64,000 bases of DNA. It comes from Chrysopilus asiliformis (Eukaryota; Arthropoda; Insecta; Diptera; Rhagionidae). Below, piece by piece: positions 31,010 through 41,401 of this stretch (the first letter of the stretch is position 1; every line of letters starts with the position of its first letter). A program made the translations under genes and the position numbers. The stretch lies in the NCBI GenBank assembly GCA_964034945.1, contig OZ035962.1, positions 26,161,530 through 26,225,529 of the forward strand, written 5' to 3'. The notes beneath the pieces are model-generated. The model ran no database searches and was not told the DNA's origin. It worked only from the letters and a program-made list of their open reading frames with translations.

Positions 31010-34000
31010 ATGGCCAAACAAAATTTAAGCACAATTGAGCAAAAGTTGTTGGAATTTAGAGGATCCCGAAAAGATGGTGAATGCGACGAATGGACTAAAA
31101 CGTTTCTAGTCGGACTAAATTCGGAATACAAAAAATTGAGAGAAAATATTCGTAATAATCGGGATTCCATAACGCTGCAAGAGTATTCTGAATGCCTCGC
31201 ATATCATTTTTACAATTTAACACTTCAATATCAGGAACTTTATGTAAATCACACGATCGACTTAAGAAGTGCAATTCGATGTGCGGAATACGCTTTAAAA
31301 TATTTCAAATCCATTCCAGATGAATTTTTATCTGACGAAGCAGAAGATCTGCACACACAATTATTAAATCTTCTTGATAAGTTGAATAAAATTTACAACA
31401 ACACGAAATGTAAAATTTTACAGTCTTCAGGCAGTGCTCGTAATTCACTATCATCAAATGTAAAATATCTGAAATATTGCATTGCATTGGGAGATATTGA
31501 TGATATTGACTATGAATTGAAGTATTTTATTAAGCGCTCCAATGGACAGCATCAACAAACGGTCAAATATCTTAAGAATCAGATATTTCATACTGAGCTA
31601 ATTCGAATTGCCCAAAATCTGGAAAATGAGCTAACAATTGATCAGGATAAAGAACAGTTCCTCCTATGGAAGCGGTCTCTATGCCTTGCATATTGTTATA
31701 AGTTGGCTGGCCAAGATGAGCACTATAAGAGATATTTACGAACGGCTAAATTATATTTGAAAAAGTTTGTGGATCTTGAAAATATCAGTGAGAAAAAAGA
31801 CGACAATGAATACCAAGTTGATGAACAGGACGAACTTGAGGAGTTCATCAGGAGTGCAATAGAAGAGAAACAAAGCAGTTTAATCGATGTTAAGAAGAAT
31901 ATTGAAGAAAACTTTGGCTGTTCAGCATTTAGCAATGTTGATGAGATTTTTATTGAGCAAAATTACATAAAAATATGTCTAGAGATGTGGTATTCAACAT
32001 GCATGGACCACATAAAAATAGCTATTGAGGATCGAAATGAAAATATGATCAAAGAAGTTCTAAATGCAGTCGATAATATTCAAAATTTAAATCAAATCCC
32101 TGAAAACCTCAAAAGATTAAAATATTTCCAAATGTTGTCAGAGAATTATCGATTAATAGCACGAAAAGCTGAATGTGACATTATTAGGAATTTTAAAAGT
32201 GAGTTTTTAGTCATGATTTGTGACTACAGTGAACTCCTTAAATACGAGTTTAAGTTCTTTGAAGCATTCTGTGACTTCCTCAATCACTTTAAAACATTTT
32301 CTGTGATCGTAGAAGAAATCGAATTGGAGCAATTCTGTTGCTTTGATATAACTTTCACGCAGTTGGCGGAAAACATATGTAAATTAAATGTTGATTCACG
32401 CTACATCGAATCGTTAGAATTAGTGAAGGAATCTTTGGATTGTCTCAAGAGTAAAGAACTTTTTATGTTAGAACAATTCCATAGACTCATCCTTCCTTAC
32501 ACCAAAAAACATACAATCGATACCAAATTGATAGAAAATCGATACGTTATCGAAGTTGTGGGAAAAAACATAATTTCCTGTGATTGTAAAGCAGAAATCG
32601 AGGAAAATTTTGTAAATAATTCGAAAATCGAAGAAATTCGATTTATTGCGACAAATTTGCTTTACGTGAATTGTGACTTTAAACAGGACCAATGGCATGG
32701 TAAAAACGTGGTGGTGTTTGCGAAAACGATCGAGATTGATGAAAAACCGGATGCGGAAGGATCAAAATATGTGTGGAATTTATCGGGGCTAAATGGGACG
32801 AACGTCGAGAGTAGTGCTGGCGTGGATGCAGAGGGAGATGGGAAAAATGGCCAAGACGGAAATGCAGGTGAAAGTGGCGGAAATGTTTTAATAATTGCAG
32901 ATCATATCATTAATGGAAAACAATTCGTTATCATATCGAATGGTGGTGACGGAGGCCGCGGTCAGAATGGTGGGGATGGCAAAACTGGATCCGATGGTAA
33001 AAGTCTATCCGTGTGGGACTTTAAGGACAAATTCCCACCGCCAGCTAAGTTTTTCACGCAGAAGCCCTTATTTAATAACATAAGAACTCTAGAGAGTATG
33101 GGAGTGAATGAGAAAAAATGGGACAATAAGAACTTCTTTATTGATGGTGGTACAGATGAATCCCGAATGAAAATACGTAACGTTTCCGTCTACATCGAAG
33201 GTACAACGCCTGAAAAGAATCACGTGAAGTTTTCATTCTACAGTCAAATACTGTTTCCCATGGACGCCGCATTTCTTCTATTCAAAGGATCACTGGGCCA
33301 GCCTGGTGGCAAGGGTGGTGAGAATGGTTTAGGTGGCCAGGGTGGTTTCGCTGGAGATATCAAAATATATGATCCGACGATTGAGGTGGAAACGTCGAAT
33401 GGCAAGCACGGTGAAAATGGACTTGGAGGTCAACATGGAAAGTACGGAAGTAACGGTTGGGATTTGGCGTATATGGATTACTCCGTAACAACCCCGTTGA
33501 ACGATTCCTGGCCAAAGTATCACGGCCTCGATGAAAATAGTACTTTGAAAGTGGTTAAGAGAAACTCAGATTCCTCGGATCGAGTTTATTGTGCATACCC
33601 GGAATACGAGTGCTACGTTGAAATCGAGCGCAATGAACGTGAGAAAAGCGACATGAAAAACTTTAATGAACGAAACACCCGCAAGGATAACAAAAGACAG
33701 CAACACGCGAATGCAATTAAAAAGAAATCCATATCGGAAAGTACAATTCAATCGGCGTATTCACAATATTTTAGTGCAATTGATCAGGAGATTCTGGATC
33801 GTGGGAATATGACCGAAACTCGGGAGCGAGCACTCGATTTGTTACGAGAGGAAAAGATTCAGGAAGATGAACAGACAATTAATTTACATGTAAGACAACA
33901 TCGATCGTCCGATTATATTCAAGAGACGCATGGTAGACAAATGCACCTCAATAAAATGTCGATGAGAGGACAGTTTAAAGTCAGGGAATTAGATGACCCT

Positions 34001-37000
34001 CTATTAGAATTGATTAAAAATGACAGTGTCGAGTTTGAAAAGTGGGTTTATGCTAGGACTCCGCACGTCAAGATCGCTGAGTTTGAGAAAGTCTTTGAAA
34101 TTTTCCAACATTTTGAAACCACATGCGAGGATCCCATTAAGAAACTTTATATAAAAAGTAATTTGATAAAGAAATATCGGTTTACAATTTTACAACAGAT
34201 TGAACATCAAATATATCCTGAAAGTCTAAATATGGATGTCGCTGAACAGAATCAAAAGAGTCGATGGTTCAAAAAGGCATCAGAGGATTTCAATAAAATC
34301 GGTCACATAAATTTGGGAGCGTTGTATCCATACATCTTTACCGATTCTGAGGAAAACAGAGACATAATTGTAAAACATTGTACCACCCATGAGGTGTCTC
34401 TTGATGGTCCACTGGAATTGTTTGTTAAAATTATTGGGGAGTTCACGGAGATGCGACAGCGCCTACTGGAAGAACTCAACGAGAATAAAAGCAATGATCA
34501 AAATGAATGGGGTGACGTCAATATACCCGATCTAAATCCAACTGTGAAGAAATTCTATAAGGAATTTAAGGATTTTTCACAATGGAAGTTCGATAGAACC
34601 AAAATACTGCTGGAGGAATTGAAATCAGAGATTAAAGTGTTGGGTGATGGGCTATACGATCTCTGGTTGAAAACTTTCAATTCACAGGCGACAAAGTCAG
34701 AATTCGAGACTAAAATCGGGAAACATCCTTTATTAAAGCAAACCTATGAGACATTTACGAACTCAATGAAGTCACAATTCGATTGGAGTGAATGTATTAG
34801 GAATGCGGAAATACGCGAAGAATTTGAACATCACATCCGAGAGAATGGTTTCAAATCACCAGCGTATCGAGAACTTTTAGCTGAAATTTTTGACGCTCAT
34901 ATCTGCGTTTTTAGTCAAAATGATTGCAAGCAGTTTCAACAATTGAGTGATCACAATCGAACCAGTAGACAAGAGACAAACATCCTAGCATGCGATACAG
35001 ACGACGGAGTAGAGCGATTTGTGCAGCTCCAAGAAGATGAAAATTGTATAAAATTATATGCTCAACGCGAGGTTCTAGACACGGCCTATAAAACCATCAT
35101 GACAAATGTTAACATGTTAGATAGTAGAGAAGAGGTCGAAAAATATTTTTATGAATTGAATATCACTCAATTAAGTAGAACGGATTCAATTTATCAACCC
35201 CAAACAGACAGTACTGGTTATATCGACAAGATTTTAAAGCATTTTTCATCATCTTCAGAAGAGGACACCATGAAAGACCGCCTTTTCAAAATATCCTCAA
35301 AATTCATCGAAGATCAACATATTTTACAAAATATTGCCTCTCGTTTTGATGTTGAAGGTCGATACATTACAGCGAATGAACTTTACAACGTCATTGACAT
35401 TGTTCTAAATTCTTATAACAACAAGAAAAATGACAAAAATCTGCTAAATTGGATAATAATGTCATATTCACAAGACCATTGGACCGATGAGCTGACACTA
35501 TACGAAATTGAAAACTACTGTCGGTATATTTTGCCAACCAAGACCAAATTGCGAAGATATTTGGAAAAAATTCCAAATAAAAACATTTTACTTGTATTCC
35601 AATCGAAATTGAAGCAGTTGAATGAGAAAAATCCCATTTCATTGGAGTTGATTGAAAATATATTTTATCTACTGAGCAATATTAAAGATGAGGTCAACAA
35701 TTTGCAAGATTTGGCGCTTGCCGAATGGCCTTCGGCAATCAAAGAGGATTTTTGGATGTCGAAGCTTATATCATTAACCGGAAATATAAATTCCAGCAGT
35801 ATGACGCTTTCCACTGCTTGCTACTATATTTTGCACATGGAAAATATTTACTTTTCAACTCCCGTTGAACAACTATTGGAGAATATCCAGAAGCAAAATC
35901 AATCTGTGTCAGCGGAAGAACTAGAAAAACTCCTGCTGCATTTTTACAACGAAGAATTCCATCTAAATGATGACGTATTGAAAGTTTTTTCGGAAAATAA
36001 AGTACTTGATGCAATGCAAGTTTTAAAACGGCAATATCCAATCACCAATGATGAACGTGATATCTCAAACTTATGTCAACTGATCAGACACAATAAGAAT
36101 TCATCAGAGAATTTAGTAAATATTTTGGAGACTATTGAAAATATGATTACAAACATCAAAGCATCAGATTATCCACAAAATGGATCAAAACTCAAAGATT
36201 TTCAGTATGAAGAGAATCATCTATTGGATCAATCGATTCAGGACTACAGTGAAGCGGATATCCGAAATTGGGTGATTATTTTCAAAACGGTGCTCGCAGA
36301 GAATCCCACTATAAAAGCAACTTTAGACTATAAAATTTTTGAAGAACTATTGGCAGTGATTAATCGTGGTATCGAATTGAAGCGTTCCTTCCGTCTTCGA
36401 GATACCCAAAATCTGGCAGTTCTTTGTCTCTTGTTGAACGTTCGCAATACATTGGCTCAGGTTTCCACGGGCGAAGGGAAATCTCTGATTGTGGTCGCGG
36501 CAACTCTGATAAAAGTTCTGTGTGGTGAAAAAGTCGACATCATAACGAGTTCATCAGTCCTCGCTAAACGTGATGCAGAATGTGAACCTCCAACAGGTAA
36601 CAGGGATATCTATGACTTGTTTGACATCAGTGTGTCGCATAATTGCAGCGACGATATGGAGACAAGGAAGATAGCATATTCCCAAAATCAAGTTGTCTAC
36701 GGTGATCTCTCTAGTTTCCAAAGAGATTTCCTGCTTGATCGCTTCTACCAGATGAATGTCCTGGGCGATCGAACATTCGAAAATGTTATTATTGATGAAG
36801 TTGACAGTATGCTCCTGGATAAGGGAAACAATATGCTGTATCTGTCACATGATCTTTGTGGTATGGATCAATTAGAATCCGTCTACTTGTTCATCTGGCA
36901 ATGGGTGAATCGGCCAGCCGGTGATTATCAGGATTTTGCCTACAATTTCGATGTTAATGCTATTAAAGCGGCCGTTCTTTATAACATGTATGGAACTATC

Positions 37001-39494
37001 ACGGGAGATGACGTTAAGCGAATTGATAGTGAGATTAAAATACAAGAGATCAATCGGATTATGTCAAGTTTGACAGACGCCAAGATCATCGACAAAGATG
37101 GGAAGTTGCTGGTGAAAAATTTGAATGATAACCTAAGAAAAAAATTGGACCTTGTTCTTACTGAACAGAGAGTCAACACGTATCGAACGAGAGTATTCTA
37201 TCTAATAAAGGAAACCATTGATCGCGATCAAATTATCTCGGTGCCAAATTATCTGCGATCATTTATTGAAGAACACGTCGAGTGTTGGATCAATAGTGCA
37301 ATAACAGCTCTGTCAATGAAAGAAGGATACAACTATGTGGTCGATATAAACCGAAGGGGACACAGCACTGATATTAATCCGAATATAATTATTATTGATA
37401 ATGACACTGGAACTGATCAAACCAATTCACAATGGGATAATGCCTTACATCAGTTTCTGCAACTCAAACATGGCTGTAAGATTTCTATGCAGAGCCTGAA
37501 AGCAGTCTTCGTATCGAATGTGTCCTACTTTAAGCTCTACACCAAATTATATGGATTGACGGGAACTTTGGGCTCCAAGCCAGAACGAGAACTTCTGCAG
37601 GTGATCCACAGTGTAGATTTTGTAACGATACCGACGGCAAAATCGAAAAAATTCCGTGAAATGGAACCGATTTTGTGTGGAAATGAGATGCTTTGGTTGG
37701 ATTCAATTGTGGCCAATGCGAATAAAATGACGATCGAAAATGATCGATCTGTACTGATCATTTGTGAAACTGTCGATACTGTGAAGAAAATTTACAAAGC
37801 ATTCGGTGGAAAATCGGCCCGCGATGTTTACACATACACTCGAGACTATGAAGAATTTGTTATGGGGCAGGGAAATCAGCGACTTGAACCAGGTAAAATT
37901 ATAATTGCGACAAATTTGGCTGGTCGAGGCACAGATATTAAAATCTCTGAAACCCTTCGACAAGCGGGTGGTCTTCACATTTGTCTTACTTATCTGCCCA
38001 ATAATAGTCGCATCGAACAGCAGGCCTTGGGAAGGGCAGCCCGTTGTGGGGATAGTGGATCTGGTCAGCTGATAATCATGAATAAGACGGGCTACATGTA
38101 CGGATGTTCGATGGTGGTGAATTTGAAACACTCTCGAAACCAAGATGAGCTGCAAAGGATTTCGAAAATCAAGGAGTACTACGAGAGTCAAATTATGGTT
38201 GAGGAAGAATGTTTTAATAAATTCAAAACGAAATTCCTTGAAATTTACGGGAAACTGAGTGAAAAGAGAGTCAATGAAAATACTCTGTTATTACTTATCC
38301 AATCAATCTTGGATCGTTGGGCCTTTTGGCTAGATAAATACGGAAATCTCATCCCGAAATTTTCTGAGGCAACAAACAAGAGAGATTTTTATGCAGCTCT
38401 AAAAACATTCTTACAAGACTTGGCCGCCTTAAAATACGACAGTCCATATCACTTATCCCTTTGGGTAAAGGGTAATCCGGTTCAGTCAGTAAAATTGGCA
38501 ACTTATTTTGTGAGCGATGGACACCGGGCCGATGCAATTGGAATTTTAAACGACATCATCGACAGTGAAGAGAAATTTTCCCATGCTGCACATTACTTTA
38601 AAGCTTACGCGTTTGCTAAAGATGGAAGATCCTTAGATTTAGTGAAACGAGAACTCGAAATCGCGAAAAGCCTTTTTGAATACCATAGCGAGAACACAAT
38701 AAATATGGGAGCTATTATTGATAAAATCCGTCAAAGTAACACAAATAACTTAATTCAGATCAACGCATATGTAAATCAAAAGAAGAGCCTCAGTAATTTG
38801 TTTTACACTTACATCAATTCAATTAATGAAATTTTGGGGCGTTCAGTGGAGCCCGAGACATTGTGCTATGGCGGGATATCTGATGAGTATATTGAACTCT
38901 TATTTAGTGATCTTCTGGAAAATGGCATATTACTTAAGCCGAAAGTCACATGGAATCGTGATATAACGGATGACATTAAAAACACCTGTTCTGGATATGG
39001 TATATCCTCTGAGATTCTGACACAATTCTTGAATAGATACAAAAACCAAGAAATCGACATGGAAGCATTTCTGAAAGATTTGGAAAAATCGGTACGCTTG
39101 GCGAGCAGAGAAAGATTTTGGAATATTCTCGTGGAAAAGGACATTCTTCGTCAAGAGCACCAATACATTATAGTTGATACCACCAAGTTGAATTTAATTG
39201 ATCAACAACTATTCAATCAATTGAATGCGAATATGAATAGAAGCCAAACATTTTCAAATAACGATAATTGTGAAATTTTCTTGTATGGAGAACAAATTGA
39301 AAACCTAAAAGAACACTCGAAAATATTTCTTAAAAGTGACATTGAATACTTATTTGATCCTGACACAATCAATATCCTTTCGAAATTGGGCGTGTTTTTT
39401 ACCAATAAAAGGGCGCGGATCTGTGCGGAGAAGGTGGATGTTCCAGATTTTACTATCTACGATGCAGTCTCGATTAGTGACTTCTTAAATGAAG
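31010..39494 (+). CDS. Giant SecA-like multidomain protein, exon 1 (residues 1-2838)
   Basis: The frame extends to a TTG at 30980, but the ATG at 31010 has the strong context. Residues 1-~580 are helical and TPR-like. Residues ~610-820 hold collagen-like Gly tracts (GGDGGRGQNGGDG, GGKGGENGLGGQGG) around a region with beta character. A long helical part follows. The SecA-type motor has TGEGKS (Walker A, 1821-1825), IDEVDSMLLD (Walker B, 1929-1932), LTGT (2184), ATNLAGRGTDI (2300-2310) and LGRAARCGD (2341-2345, Arg finger kept), closer to bacterial SecA than the gene at 19686 is. Two small helical modules follow, one starting GISDEYIELLF. No SecA C-terminal zinc motif is seen. The donor GAAG|GTATGT at 39495 interrupts a Gly codon; without splicing, a 45-residue tail would precede a stop at 39631. 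Motor and order are clear; cellular role unknown. Confidence 0.85.
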
Positions 39495-39692
39495 GTATGT
39501 TTGAATTATATGTTTTTACTTACATTTTTTATGAAGTGTACAATGGGCCCAACTTGAGGCCTACGTGCGTGGGGTTCACTTTTGAGCCCCCTTCCTATCA
39601 AACCAACCAACCAACCAACATTTTTTATTGAAATGAGTGGTTATAGGGTAGTCCTTACACTAATACATACTCAAGTGGGAAACCAAACCAGG

Positions 39693-39861
39693 AGTGGTAT
39701 TCCGTAACTTGTTTCAAGCGTTTGTTTCGAGTTAGAAGAAAAAGTAGTATTCGCGATCTCTGTTTCGCCCTGTCATTTATCTTGATCGGAACAAAGACAG
39801 CGAATATTACTTTTTCTTCTAACTCGAAGCAAACGCTTGAAACAAGTTACGAAATACCACT
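39693..39861. repeat. Hairpin element with about 62-bp arms
   Basis: AGTGGTATTCCGTAACTTGT... and its near-perfect inverse ...ACAAGTTACGAAATACCACT are separated by a ~47-base loop. It is a fold-back MITE of unknown class. Confidence 0.75.
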
Positions 39862-40737
39862 ACAGCTGTTAAGCATTTCTCCATAAAAATTGTATCTTTA
39901 ATGCTAGTATTAGACTTTCACTACTCATCATGAAGAAAAATTGTGCGGCATGACGAAAAGTCTGCAATGTCTGAAGCCCTCTGCATCTGCAACCCAAAAC
40001 ACTGTACAGCTTTTGAAACAGCCGCAGTTTTTTCAAATGCTGCGCAACCTAAAAGCAAAAAAAGTTCCATCTGCTTGCATCTTTTGCGGCACTACTTTGG
40101 TAGAACCAGTTACCAGCAGAAATTGACACTTTCATCCGGTTTTTTTTCTGAACCTTTTTCAATTGAAAGCAAATGCAATAAAAGGGTGAAAATGTGTATT
40201 TGGTTTAGTTTCCAGGATTTTATCCAACAACTTTGTTTCGTCAGGCGATGACGGCGTTTTCTTCTCGCCATCAATGTAAAAGGCAAACAATCTGCTACTA
40301 TCACTGAATTATTGATAAATTCGAAATAAATAACAATTAAATTATGCTAAAGAGTCAATTGGGGGCTTAAAATTCGGATAGCCACAAAAAATTTTGCGGG
40401 AAAAAATTTCGAGTCCATAGAATTTATATGACCAAATTTTTGATAACTGCTTTGTTTTCCCACTCAAGATACATACATACACCTACGCGCAGTCAAATAA
40501 ATGCACGTAAATAGTGACGTGTTCTGTTTAAGTTCTCGGTTTTTGTGAAAATTATTTTGTTTCTGTTATTTTATTTAAAAACATATTCTTCACAAAACTT
40601 TCATCCGGAATAAGAATTTTTTACGATCATTTAATTAAAAATTTACAGATCTTCTAACATCTGTTATCCAGAAAATTTTCTTGTATGCGTTTGAAAATCA
40701 ATTTAAATTAATGTTATTTCTAACCGGGCTTATACAC

Positions 40738-41343
40738 GTCTATTTCATACGCAGGCCAAGTTTTGCCATGCTGCTTGCAGGTCAATCAAAAACAGTGGGT
40801 TTTGATGAGAAAATAAGAAACTCGTTGCCCTGCTGTTTTTAAAATTAACCCTAGTCCTACGTTGGTGTAGAAAACTACATTTTTGGTTTTTCATTTTTTA
40901 ATATATTTGGAACTGTAAAATAAAATTTTGGGAGCCGATTCTCCGTGACTTTATTTGTTCCATGGAAATCTACCACAACCAAATAATTTTAATATCTCCA
41001 TAGTAGTAGAAGCCAACATTTTTTTAAATTTAAAAAAAAAAAAATTAAATGAATTTTTTCTCAACGTAGGACTACGGTTAATAGTTTTTGAAATATCGTA
41101 AAATTGATTTTATTTATTTGCCCTGCATTTCATATGTTGCTAGTTATTTTTTAAATGAGATTTTCCTTTTAAATATTGAGGATCGTCATAGTAAGTAAGC
41201 TTTAGACTTTTTTTTTTTAATTTTTCAGTGATTGGTATAACAGGAGCCTGATAATAGTTATATTGGGCTGTTAATTCAAATTATTCTGTGCCATGCTGGA
41301 ATATGAAATGCCCGGCAATTTGCCCTGCGTATGAAATAGACGC
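40738..41343. mobile_element. Inverted-repeat element (606 bp) flanked by an 11-bp direct repeat
   Basis: The ends are GTCTATTTCATACGCAGG and CCTGCGTATGAAATAGAC(GC). GGCTTATACAC is directly repeated at both borders (40727-40737 and 41344-41354), consistent with a duplicated target. Inner arm similarity extends to a CATGC motif. It sits 58 bases before the splice acceptor. Confidence 0.7.
40849..41077. mobile_element. piggyBac-like MITE (229 bp) nested in the 606-bp element
   Basis: Ends CCCTAGTCCTACGTTG and CAACGTAGGACTACGG, flanked by TTAA on both sides (40845-40848 and 41078-41081). Confidence 0.7.
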
Positions 41344-41401
41344 GGCTTATACACCATAAAAATATTGAAGAAAAATGTGATTGCTTTTATTTTTTTCGCA
41401 G

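Larger units (their letters stand above)
39495..41401 (+). other. Intron of the giant SecA-like gene
   Basis: GTATGT donor and TTTTTTCGCAG acceptor. Splicing restores phase exactly: G at 39494 plus GT at 41402 makes a Gly codon. The resulting sequence GITKEDATVIL continues a module like the GISDEYIELLF one upstream. The intron is loaded with a hairpin element and a nested pair of inverted-repeat elements. Confidence 0.8.

Noticed and set aside
39901..40304. Small coding exon in the intron of the giant gene
   Set aside because: The short frames at 39941-40251 lack matching splice phases and resemble no module of the protein.
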